Below are positions 30,396 through 37,774 of a stretch of DNA of 64,000 nucleotides, piece by piece. Location of the stretch: positions 62,001 to 126,000 of the forward strand of contig NZ_JBFAJC010000007.1 in NCBI RefSeq assembly GCF_040655075.1, given 5' to 3'. A model generated the notes under the pieces. That model made no database searches, had not been told where the DNA came from, and saw only the letters and a list, made by a program, of their open reading frames with translations. Each line of letters opens with the position of its first letter. Positions within the stretch are counted from its first letter, which is position 1. Position numbers and translations under genes: made by a program. The stretch comes from Actinoallomurus sp040655075. Lineage in GTDB: Bacteria; Actinomycetota; Actinomycetes; Streptosporangiales; Streptosporangiaceae.

Positions 30396-30557
30396 GTGAG
30401 CGACCTGCGCGAGGTGGGCCTGCGCGCCCCCGCGGACGCCGCTCCCCGGGCGTGTCCCGCGTATTCGGCAGTCATCAGGCGACGTCGATCGACGCGCGAG
30501 TCGCTCGGCGGGTCCCGCCGCGGCACGGACGCGTCCTTCCGTGGGGAGGCCGCATGA
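30396..30557 (+). CDS. 53-residue small ORF coupled to the next gene
   Basis: The frame begins GTG-AGC-GAC-CTG, six bases after AAAAGG. It is open for 53 codons and ends in a TGA that overlaps the ATG of the 498-residue gene (ATGA at 30554-30557). The peptide is Arg/Ala-rich (VIRRRRSTRE in the middle) with no recognised domain. Chance frames are common in GC-rich DNA, but the combination of a ribosome site and exact overlap suggests a leader or coupled small protein. Confidence 0.45.
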   Translation: MSDLREVGLRAPADAAPRACPAYSAVIRRRRSTRESLGGSRRGTDASFRGEAA

Positions 30558-32050
30558 CCCGGCGTCCCGCGCCGCCCCCGGACGCCGTGTTCGCCGAGAT
30601 GCTCCGTGCCGCCCGTGAGCTCCTGGCCGTCCGCAGTCCCCTCGACGCCGAGCTGATCGTCAGCGAGATGCTCGGCACCTGGTGGGGCAAGCGCCTCGTC
30701 CAGGAGGACGTCGAGAAGCTCATCGGGGAGGCGCTGGTCGAGTACGCCGCGAAGGCGCGTACCCCGGCGGCCCTCGCCCTGCTCACCGGCATCGCGGCCC
30801 TGGGCACGCCGCGCCAGGCCGCCAAGGCCGAGGACGCCGCGCTCCCGCTCATGGAGGCCGGGGTCGCCCGGCCGGGCTGGGCCGACCGCGTCGGCATGGT
30901 CGTCTCCGAGGAGAGCTACGTCTCCCACGACGTCTACGGCGACCAGGACTCCATCGTCTGCACCTACACCTACGGCGGGGAGGAGCGCCACGCGCTGGTG
31001 GTCGTGGTCGACCACAACGAGCGCGGCATGGTGATCGACGCGTGGGTCTCCTCGCAGGTGGACAAGCTGCTCGGCTACTGCCGCAAGGAGGCCGAGGAGA
31101 ACCCCCTGATGCGGTTCGAGCCGATCCCCGCCGCCCAGGCCCGGGCGCGGCTGGAGAGAGCCCTCGCCGTCACGGACGGCACCGAGGATCCGCCGGTCAA
31201 GGAGACCTTCGGCAACTACCACGCGTTCGTCCGGGCCCGGGTGCGCGCGCTGCCGCCCGGCGGCCGGCTGGCCTCGCCGCCGGTGTACGGCCACGACCGC
31301 CGCGCAACGATGGCGGCGCAGTTCCTCGCCTCCGATGAGGCGGAGGAGCTGTCGGACCGTTCCGCGGCGAGCCGCTGCGTCGACCGCATCATCGACTACG
31401 GCTGCGACCACGACTTCGGCCGCCCGCTGCGGGTCAGCCCGATCAAGTGCGAGACGTTCCTGCTGCACTGGCTGCCGCGCAAGGTGATGCTGTCGCCCGC
31501 GGAGCAGGAGGCCATGCCGCACGTGCTCGCGGCGTGGGTGCGCTGGGCGAGCAAACGTACGGGCCTGCCCGAGGAGGGCGTCCGACAGACCCTCGACAAG
31601 GTCTGGGACATCACCGGCAAGTTCGCCAAGGCGTACCGCGACCCGACCACGTTCGGGCTCGACCGGGAGCTCGTCGAGCGGCTGCTGCCGGACGGCGACC
31701 TGGAGGCCCTGGCCCGGCGGGCGTTCGCGTTCCCGTTCCTGACGGGCGGCAACGCCGACATCGACCTGACGCGTCTCGACCCGTCGAACGACCACGATCG
31801 GCGCCTGCTGCTGACGTTCGAGCATCCGGACGCCGATCCGGCGCACATCGAGGCCCACCTCCGGCTCGCCTCGCGCATCTGGGACGGTGACCCGCCGCAC
31901 CTGTGGACGGTCGCCCAGCGCCTGCTCGACCGAGGGCATGACCGGCACTCCATCCTCCACCGGTTCATGGCGATCCTGAACGAGACCGACGGCGATCCCC
32001 GGGCGCTCCGGGCGGCACTGCTGGCCCTGCGGGACAGCCCCGAGAACTAA
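30554..32050 (+). CDS. conserved-type hypothetical protein, 498 residues
   Basis: The soluble protein is not recognised by function. The N-terminal part (1-90) is helical, ELLAVRSPLDAELIVSEMLGTWWGKRL. A middle segment has EESYVSHDVYGDQDSIVCTYTYGGEERHALVVVVDHNERGMVIDAWVSS, a beta-rich block. The C-terminal half is helical. No signal peptide or membrane segment is present. The ATG at 30554 has GGGGAGG four bases upstream and overlaps the stop of the 53-residue ORF. A palindromic intergenic repeat follows the stop. Confidence 0.75.
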   Translation: MTRRPAPPPDAVFAEMLRAARELLAVRSPLDAELIVSEMLGTWWGKRLVQEDVEKLIGEALVEYAAKARTPAALALLTGIAALGTPRQAAKAEDAALPLMEAGVARPGWADRVGMVVSEESYVSHDVYGDQDSIVCTYTYGGEERHALVVVVDHNERGMVIDAWVSSQVDKLLGYCRKEAEENPLMRFEPIPAAQARARLERALAVTDGTEDPPVKETFGNYHAFVRARVRALPPGGRLASPPVYGHDRRATMAAQFLASDEAEELSDRSAASRCVDRIIDYGCDHDFGRPLRVSPIKCETFLLHWLPRKVMLSPAEQEAMPHVLAAWVRWASKRTGLPEEGVRQTLDKVWDITGKFAKAYRDPTTFGLDRELVERLLPDGDLEALARRAFAFPFLTGGNADIDLTRLDPSNDHDRRLLLTFEHPDADPAHIEAHLRLASRIWDGDPPHLWTVAQRLLDRGHDRHSILHRFMAILNETDGDPRALRAALLALRDSPEN

Positions 32051-32105
32051 AGGGATCCGGTGGATCTCTCTCCGGCCGCGCGGCGATCCACCGGACACCC
32101 CTAGG
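32051..32105. repeat. palindromic intergenic repeat, copy A
   Basis: TCCGGTGGATC (32056-32066) pairs with GATCCACCGGA (32085-32095), followed by CACCCCTAGG. The right half (GCCGCGCGGC then GATCCACCGGAC) is shared with copy B at 40433-40506. It starts one base after a stop codon, so it may double as a terminator. Confidence 0.65.
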
Positions 32106-32133
32106 CTTGACCGATACACGTGCTGGAGAGGTC

Positions 32134-32934
32134 ATGGCCTGGGGCAAACGGATGCCGCCCCGCGGGCGCGCGGAGGCCGCGAAGAGCAAGCCGGGGAAGC
32201 GTGACGCCGACCGCGCCGTAGAACCGGCCGAGGCGGGACCACGTTCGAAGACACCCCCCGGGGATACGGCCGCCGAAGGGGGACCGTACCGGCAGGAGCC
32301 GGCCCAGGCACGGGGGCGGCAGCGCAAGGAGGCGCTGCTCGACGCGGCCGTCGACCTCCTCGAGGCGGGCGGGTTCGCCCAGGTGACCCACCGCGCCGTG
32401 GCCGACCGGGCCGCGCTGCCGCTCGCCGCGACCACGTACTACTTCCGCTCCCGCGAGGACCTGCTGACGCAGGCGTTCGCCCGGCTGGTGCAGCGCGACG
32501 TGTCGGCCATGCGCGAGCGGCTGCGGCCGCTCACCGACACCGAACCGGCCGCGGTCGCCGACGCCGTCGTCAGCGCGCTGGCCCCCGCCTGCGAAGCCGA
32601 GCGGAGCCGTCAGCTGGCCCTGTGGGAGCTGTACTTCCAGGTCGGGCGCGAGCCCGCGTTCCGGCCGTTCGCGCGGGCCTGGACCGACTGCTGCCACGAG
32701 ATCGTCGCCGAGGTGCTGGCGGAGGCCGGCTACCCGCACGCCTCGGCGGACGTCGACATCCTGGTCGCGACGGTCGAAGGCATGATCGCGCGCGACCTCG
32801 TCGAGGCGCGGCCGGACGCGATCCGCGCGATGATCGACACGGTGGCACGGCTGCTCCACGCCCTCCAGGCGACGGTTCCGGCCGAGTCCGGTGGAGGACC
32901 GTCCCCGATTCCGGCCGACCGTCCGGCACCGTGA
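32134..32934 (+). CDS. TetR-family regulator with extended N-terminus
   Basis: The 266-residue protein has a long, charged, disordered N-terminal tail (1-65). The TetR helix-turn-helix follows in KEALLDAAVDLLEAGGFAQVTHRAVADRAALPLAATTYYFRSREDLL. The ligand domain ends near 245. The ATG at 32134 has GGAGAGG three bases upstream. It lies 58 bases before the 5-oxoprolinase operon on the same strand and may regulate it or be cotranscribed. The tail is unusual for the family. Confidence 0.85.
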   Translation: MAWGKRMPPRGRAEAAKSKPGKRDADRAVEPAEAGPRSKTPPGDTAAEGGPYRQEPAQARGRQRKEALLDAAVDLLEAGGFAQVTHRAVADRAALPLAATTYYFRSREDLLTQAFARLVQRDVSAMRERLRPLTDTEPAAVADAVVSALAPACEAERSRQLALWELYFQVGREPAFRPFARAWTDCCHEIVAEVLAEAGYPHASADVDILVATVEGMIARDLVEARPDAIRAMIDTVARLLHALQATVPAESGGGPSPIPADRPAP

Positions 32935-32992
32935 CGTGAGACCGATACGGGTGGGCGCGCGGTAGAGGGCGTTCAGCGGGCATGAACCTGCC

Positions 32993-33787
32993 ATGACGAC
33001 CATGGACCAGCGTGGAATCCTCACCCCCTCCCAGGCTCGCGAGGTTTTCCGGACCGGTGAGACGCCGGTGACCACGAGTGGCTGGTGCCGCGGATACGTT
33101 CAGGCGAATCTCCTCGCCGTCCCCCGCGACCTGGCCTTCGACGCGCTGCTGTTCGCGGTGCGCAACCCGCAGGCCTGCCCGATCCTCGAGGTCACGGACC
33201 CCGGCGACCCGTACGCCCGCGAGATCGCCGCCGCGGACCTGCGCACCGACCTGCCCGCCTACCGGGTGTACCAGGACGGCGCCCTCGTCGCGGAGGTGCC
33301 CGACGCCACCGCGTACTGGCGGGACGACCTCGTCGCCTTCCTGATCGGCTGCAGCTTCACGTTCGAGGCGGCGCTCGCGGCGTCGGGCGTGCCCCTCCGC
33401 CACATCGAGCAGGGTCGGAACGTCCCCATGTACGTCACGTCCCGGCCGTGCCGGCCCGCGGGACGGCTGGCCGGCCCGCTCGTGGTGTCCATGCGCCCGA
33501 TCCCCGCCGACCTGGTCGACGTCGCGATCGAGGTCACCGCCCGCTACCCCGCGATGCACGGCACCCCGGTGCACGTGGGCGACCCGGCAGAGATCGGAAT
33601 CGCCTCGCTCGCCGTCCCGCAGTTCGGGGATCCGGTCGAACTCGAGCCGGGCGACGTACCGGCCTTCTGGGCGTGCGGCGTCACCCCGCAGGCGGTCGTG
33701 ATGGCGAGCGCTCCCCCGTTCGCGATCACACACGCGCCGGGCCGGATGCTCATCACCGACCGGTCGGATGAGAGCGTGGCAGGATGA
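32993..33787 (+). CDS. DUF1445 / D-glutamate cyclase-like putative hydro-lyase
   Basis: The 264-residue protein matches DUF1445: TPSQAREVFRTG, GYVQANLLAVPRDLAFD, and FLIGCSFTFEAAL with a conserved cysteine, then GRNVPMYVTSRPC and VSMRPIPA. Family members lie beside pxpABC and include enzymes linking glutamate and 5-oxoproline. It is the first gene of the operon and its stop overlaps pxpA by four bases. A role in 5-oxoproline metabolism is likely; the exact reaction is inferred. Confidence 0.88.
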   Translation: MTTMDQRGILTPSQAREVFRTGETPVTTSGWCRGYVQANLLAVPRDLAFDALLFAVRNPQACPILEVTDPGDPYAREIAAADLRTDLPAYRVYQDGALVAEVPDATAYWRDDLVAFLIGCSFTFEAALAASGVPLRHIEQGRNVPMYVTSRPCRPAGRLAGPLVVSMRPIPADLVDVAIEVTARYPAMHGTPVHVGDPAEIGIASLAVPQFGDPVELEPGDVPAFWACGVTPQAVVMASAPPFAITHAPGRMLITDRSDESVAG

Positions 33788-34527
33788 TCGACCTCAACGC
33801 CGACCTGGGCGAGGGATTCGGGCCGTGGCGGCTCGGCGACGACCTGGCCCTCATGTCCGTCATCACCAGCGCGAACGTCGCGTGCGGCTTCCACGCCGGA
33901 GATCCGCTGATCCTCCGCCGTACGTGCGCGGCGGCCGTCGAGCGCGGCGTGGTGATCGGCGCCCAGGTGTCCTACCGGGACCTGGCCGGATTCGGCCGCC
34001 GGGAGATGGACGTCGCCGCCGAGGAGCTGACCGCCGAGGTGCTGTACCAGATCGCGGCGCTGGACGGCATCGCCCGCGCGGAGGGCGGCCGGGTGCGGTA
34101 CGTCAAACCGCACGGCGCGCTCTACAACCGCATCGTGCGCGACCCGGTGCAGGCCGAGGCGGTGGCCGCCGCCGTCGCGGCGTACGACCCGACGCTGCCC
34201 GTGCTGACCCTTCCCGGCTCGGTCCTGCACGAGGTGAGCGACCTGACGATCGTCCACGAGTGCTTCGCCGACCGCGCCTACACCCCGGCCGGGACACTGG
34301 TCTCCCGGCGGGAGCCCGGCGCGGTGATCCACGACGCCGAGCGGGTGACGCGGCGGGCGCTGCGGATGGCCGTCGACGGCGTGGTCGAGGCCGTCGACGG
34401 CACCGAGGTACGCCTCGACGCCCGGTCGATCTGCGTGCACGGCGACACCCCGGGCGCGGTCGAGCTGGCCCGCTCCGTACGGGAGGCCCTGGAGAAGGCG
34501 GGCGTGACCGTGGAGTCGTTCGCTTGA
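33784..34527 (+). CDS. pxpA: 5-oxoprolinase subunit PxpA (LamB/YcsF family)
   Basis: The 247-residue protein starts MIDLNADLGEGFGPW and has SANVACGFHAGDP, the metal/substrate-binding hallmark, plus GRVRYVKPHGALYN. PxpA with PxpBC hydrolyses 5-oxo-L-proline to glutamate at the cost of ATP. It overlaps both neighbours by four bases (ATGA before, TTGA after). Confidence 0.94.
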   Translation: MIDLNADLGEGFGPWRLGDDLALMSVITSANVACGFHAGDPLILRRTCAAAVERGVVIGAQVSYRDLAGFGRREMDVAAEELTAEVLYQIAALDGIARAEGGRVRYVKPHGALYNRIVRDPVQAEAVAAAVAAYDPTLPVLTLPGSVLHEVSDLTIVHECFADRAYTPAGTLVSRREPGAVIHDAERVTRRALRMAVDGVVEAVDGTEVRLDARSICVHGDTPGAVELARSVREALEKAGVTVESFA

Positions 34528-35174
34528 ACGCGGGGGACGCGATCGCGGAGGTCCGTCGCGCGGGGGATGCCGCGCTGCTGATCGAGACGGACGCGCCGCA
34601 CCGGCTGCATGCCGCGGTGCGTGCGCTCGACCGGCCGGAGATCGTGGAGGTCGTCCCCGGCGAGCGGACGCTGCTGGTGACGGCGCGCCCCGGCACGGAT
34701 CTGGGCCGTCTGGACGGGCTGCTGCGAGGCCTGCCCCTCCCCGAGGCGGCTGAGGCGGGCGGCGAGCCACTGCGGATTCCCGTCGTGTACGACGGGGAGG
34801 ATTTGGAGGAGGTCGCCTCGCTCACCGGCCTGTCCCCGGAGGAGGTCGCCGGACGCCACGCCGCGGGCGACTACGTCGTCGCCTATCTCGGCTTCGCCCC
34901 CGGATTCGGTTACCTGACCGGGCTCGAGGAGACACTGCACGTCCCCCGGCGGGAGTCTCCGCGCACGGCCGTCCCGGCCGGCGCGGTGGCCATCGCCGGA
35001 CCGTACACCGCCGTCTATCCCGCGCGCTCCCCCGGCGGCTGGCGGCTGCTCGGCCGTACGACGCTGCGCTTGTGGGATCCCGACCGCGACCCGCCGTCCC
35101 TCCTGCAGCCGGGCACCCGAGTCCGCTTCGAGATCGTCACCGACGATGCCGCCGCCGGAGGCGGTGCCTCATGA
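34524..35174 (+). CDS. pxpB: 5-oxoprolinase subunit PxpB (KipI-like)
   Basis: The 216-residue protein has GDAALLIET at its start and the family block YVVAYLGFAPGFGYLTGL, then PRRESPRTAVPAGAVAIAG and SPGGWRLLGRT. The start is TTG at 34524, overlapping the pxpA stop (TTGA) with GGAG eight bases upstream. PxpB and PxpC form the ATP-dependent part that phosphorylates 5-oxoproline. The stop overlaps the first micro-ORF (ATGA). Confidence 0.92.
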   Translation: MNAGDAIAEVRRAGDAALLIETDAPHRLHAAVRALDRPEIVEVVPGERTLLVTARPGTDLGRLDGLLRGLPLPEAAEAGGEPLRIPVVYDGEDLEEVASLTGLSPEEVAGRHAAGDYVVAYLGFAPGFGYLTGLEETLHVPRRESPRTAVPAGAVAIAGPYTAVYPARSPGGWRLLGRTTLRLWDPDRDPPSLLQPGTRVRFEIVTDDAAAGGGAS

Positions 35175-35242
35175 GCCGGCGGAGCACACGAATCGAGAGC
35201 ACAGCCCGCCTGGCCTTTCCCCCGGCGACAGAGACCACATGA
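35171..35242 (+). CDS. micro-ORF 1 between pxpB and pxpC (23 residues)
   Basis: The ATG at 35171 overlaps the pxpB stop (ATGA), and its own TGA at 35240-35242 overlaps the ATG of micro-ORF 2. The peptide starts MSRRSTRIES and ends PPATETT. It is not hydrophobic and has no known match. It may be a translational relay rather than a functional peptide. Confidence 0.5.
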   Translation: MSRRSTRIESTARLAFPPATETT

Positions 35243-35301
35243 GCGAGCGGATCGTAAGCATGGCCCGCCGGGTCCCTCCCCCGGCGGAGGAGAGCACATG
35301 A
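35239..35301 (+). CDS. micro-ORF 2 between pxpB and pxpC (20 residues)
   Basis: The ATG at 35239 overlaps the stop of micro-ORF 1, and its TGA at 35299-35301 overlaps the pxpC ATG. It starts MSERIVSMARR and ends PPPAEEST, resembling micro-ORF 1 (MSxR, a central AR, a PP-rich end). GGAGGAG near its end is the ribosome site of pxpC. The two units look like a degenerate tandem duplication of a gene junction. Confidence 0.5.
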   Translation: MSERIVSMARRVPPPAEEST

Positions 35302-36593
35302 CCGAGGTGGTCGAGGTCGTCCGGCCGGGGCCGCTCGCGACGGTTCAGGATCTCGGCCGTCCCGGCCACGCCCACCTCGGGGTGCCGCACTCCGGCGCGG
35401 CGGATCCCGGCAGCCTTCGGCTGGCCAACCGGCTGGTCGGCAACGCCGAGGACGCTGCCGGGCTGGAGCTCACGTTCGGCGGCGCGGCTCTGCGGTTCCA
35501 CGCGGCGGCCTGGATCGCGGTGACCGGCGCGCCGCTGCACGTACGGCCCGGGGGGATGAACGCGCCCTGCCATGTCCCGGCGGGAGGCGTCGTCGAATTC
35601 GGCACGCCGTCCGGCGGCGTCCGCACGTACGTCGCGGTGCGAGGCGGTCTCGACGTCCCGCCGGCGCTGGGCAGCCGGTCGACCGACCTGCTGTCGGGGC
35701 TCGGGCCCGCTCCGCTCGCCGTCGGCGACCGGCTCGCGGTCGGCCGTACCTCCGGGCCGATCACCGTGGACGTCGCCCCCGGCTACGAGCCGGAGGAGGA
35801 ACCGGTGCTGCGGATCATCCCCGGACCGCGCGATGACTGGTTCGAGGGCCTCGAACCGCTCGTTCGCGGACCGTACGAGGTCAGCTCGCACAGCAACCGG
35901 ATCGGGGTGCGGCTGGAGGGGCCGCCGCTCACCCGCCGGCAGGAGGGCGAACTGCCGAGCGAGGGAATGGTCACCGGCGCGCTGCAGGTGCCTCCGAACG
36001 GCCTGCCCATCGTCTTCCTCACCGACCACCCGACCACGGGCGGCTATCCGGTCGCGGCCGTCGTGACGAACGCCGACCTGGGCCGTGCCGGCCAGCTCCG
36101 CCCGGGGCAGCGCGTCCGGTTCCGCCTTGTCGCCCGCTCCTTATCCCAGTCACCGGGCAGGCGAATCGTCGGCGTACTGCGCCGCGCCGTAGCCGAACGA
36201 CCAGTCGATCGGCGCGTTCTCGGTCACGGTGATGAAGACGTTCCGCGGCTCGGTGCCCGCGTACTCGTGGGCGAGTTGGGCGATCCGCCGGTACAGCGCC
36301 TTCTTCTGCGCGGGCGGGCGTCCCGAGCGCATGGTGATCGCGATGTAGACGACGCCGTCGTCCGGGTGCACACCGAGGTAATCGTCGTAGCGGAGTGTGC
36401 TGGTGGTCCCGTCGTGCCCGACCAGGACCTGGAACCTGTCGTCCGGCGGGGCGCCCATGGTCTCGACCCAGGCGTCGTGTACGGCGCGGCCGAGCGCGTC
36501 GAGCCGATCAACGGCGGTCCCCAGCGCGTCGATGCGAACCAATGGCATGTCAGCGGTCCTCACTTCTCAGATCGGCCAGGCCGTACATACTAG
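35298..36593 (+). CDS. pxpC: 5-oxoprolinase subunit PxpC (KipA-like) with a run-on C-terminus
   Basis: Residues 1-280 are a normal PxpC/biotin-dependent carboxylase-like domain: VVEVVRPGPLATVQDLGRPG, PHSGAADPGSLRLANRLVGN, SHSNRIGVRLEGPPL, TTGGYPVAAVVTNADLGRAGQLRPGQRVRFRLV. No stop follows near 36140. The frame instead continues for about 150 codons across the whole antisense tautomerase gene, to TAG at 36591-36593, and passes through a rare TTA codon. The family is about 280-310 residues, so the tail is probably the result of a lost stop or small frameshift. The start is fixed by ATGA overlap and GGAGGAG. Confidence 0.85.
   Translation: MTEVVEVVRPGPLATVQDLGRPGHAHLGVPHSGAADPGSLRLANRLVGNAEDAAGLELTFGGAALRFHAAAWIAVTGAPLHVRPGGMNAPCHVPAGGVVEFGTPSGGVRTYVAVRGGLDVPPALGSRSTDLLSGLGPAPLAVGDRLAVGRTSGPITVDVAPGYEPEEEPVLRIIPGPRDDWFEGLEPLVRGPYEVSSHSNRIGVRLEGPPLTRRQEGELPSEGMVTGALQVPPNGLPIVFLTDHPTTGGYPVAAVVTNADLGRAGQLRPGQRVRFRLVARSLSQSPGRRIVGVLRRAVAERPVDRRVLGHGDEDVPRLGARVLVGELGDPPVQRLLLRGRASRAHGDRDVDDAVVRVHTEVIVVAECAGGPVVPDQDLEPVVRRGAHGLDPGVVYGAAERVEPINGGPQRVDANQWHVSGPHFSDRPGRTY
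36150..36548 (-). CDS. tautomerase-superfamily protein
   Basis: The 132-residue protein begins MPLVRIDALG, so processing exposes Pro1, the catalytic base of 4-oxalocrotonate tautomerase-like enzymes. The segment VGHDGTTSTLRYDDYLGV and the C-terminal VFITVTENAPIDWSFGYG resemble the fused-dimer subgroup of small actinobacterial tautomerases. It lies entirely antisense within the extended pxpC frame; codon use and Pro1 favour this strand. The substrate is unknown. Confidence 0.85.
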   Translation of the reverse strand: MPLVRIDALGTAVDRLDALGRAVHDAWVETMGAPPDDRFQVLVGHDGTTSTLRYDDYLGVHPDDGVVYIAITMRSGRPPAQKKALYRRIAQLAHEYAGTEPRNVFITVTENAPIDWSFGYGAAQYADDSPAR

Positions 36594-36873
36594 TAGGTAC
36601 AATCGCTGGACGTAAAGAACCGACCGCAGGTGAGGGCGACCGAATCGGGGGCATGGGGCGCGGCCTAGGCGAGGCGTTACGGGGTCGCGCCGACCGTGTC
36701 GTCGGTGGCGCACTCGACGTCGTCGGCGTCGCCGAGGCAGGGAGCCCGGCGAAGCCGCCGCCGAAGCCCTTGGCGCCGACCGTGGCAGTCGATCTGGGGT
36801 GCGGTTTTCCGTACCCCTGATTCGGATGGAAGCACGATCGTGCCGGGGCCCGTACCGGCACCAGGCTTGGGAC

Positions 36874-37773
36874 ATGCCCTCGTCGAACAAGCACGGCCGT
36901 CAGGACGCACTCCTCCCGACGTACGACGGCCCCGGACCCGGCGCAACCGCCTCGCCGCACCGGCACGGCGGCCCGTCCCACGCCTCGCCGTACCGACCTC
37001 ATGGCGCAGCCTCCTCCGTCGCCTCGTCCCCGGACGACACGGCCGACGACGGCGCGGCGGCGCGCGGCGAGGACCTGCACCGCCGCTACGGCAGGGGCGC
37101 GAACGCCGTCCACGCCCTCCGCGGCGTGACCGTCGCCTTCGCTCGGGGGACGTTCACGGCCGTGATGGGGCCGTCCGGCTCGGGCAAGACGACGTTGCTT
37201 CACTGCCTCGCGGGAATGGACCGGCCGTCCGCCGGCGCGGTCTGGTGGGGGCGGACGGAGGTGTCCCGGCTGCGGGAACGGCGCCTGGCGGAGCTGCGCC
37301 GCGAAGAGGTCGGTTTCGTGTTCCAATCGTTCAACCTGATGCCCGCGATGACGGTCGAGCAGAACGTGACGCTGCCGGGACGCCTCGCCGGGCGGCCGCC
37401 CGGGCGCGCGGACGTACGGGCGGCGCTGGAGCAGGTGGGGCTCGGCGGGCGCGAGCGGCACCGTCCAGGACAACTGTCCGGCGGCCAGCAGCAGCGGGTC
37501 GCCATCGCGCGGGCGCTGGTCTCCCGGCCACGGGTGCTGTTCGCCGACGAGCCGACGGGAGCGCTCGATCGGCACACCAGCGCGGAGATCCTGTCGCTGT
37601 TGCGGACCGGCGTCGACGAACGGGGGCAGACCTGCGTCATGGTGACGCACGACCCCGTCGCCGCGGGATACGCCGACCGCGTCCTCGTGCTGGCCGACGG
37701 CGTCATCGTCGACGACCTGGAACGCCCGTCGGTGGCGACCGTCTCCGACCGGCTGAGCCGGCTGGGAGGCTGA
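36874..37773 (+). CDS. ABC transporter ATP-binding protein (LolD/MacB type)
   Basis: The ATPase core runs from about residue 65, with Walker A GPSGSGKTT (about 99-107), the FVFQSFNLMPAMTVEQNV segment typical of FtsX-partner ATPases, LSGGQQQRVAIARAL, and VLFADEPTGALDR. The N-terminal 60 residues are low-complexity (Pro/Gly/His-rich), so the true start may be further downstream; ATG 36874 is a compromise. It precedes its permease directly. The 280 bases upstream have no gene I can support. Confidence 0.85.
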   Translation: MPSSNKHGRQDALLPTYDGPGPGATASPHRHGGPSHASPYRPHGAASSVASSPDDTADDGAAARGEDLHRRYGRGANAVHALRGVTVAFARGTFTAVMGPSGSGKTTLLHCLAGMDRPSAGAVWWGRTEVSRLRERRLAELRREEVGFVFQSFNLMPAMTVEQNVTLPGRLAGRPPGRADVRAALEQVGLGGRERHRPGQLSGGQQQRVAIARALVSRPRVLFADEPTGALDRHTSAEILSLLRTGVDERGQTCVMVTHDPVAAGYADRVLVLADGVIVDDLERPSVATVSDRLSRLGG

Positions 37774-37774
37774 T

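Noticed and set aside
36653..36820. 55-codon plus-strand ORF upstream of the ABC ATPase (MGRGLGEALRG...)
   Set aside because: It contains rare CTA and TTA codons, has a weak ribosome site and no recognisable domain; kept as non-coding.
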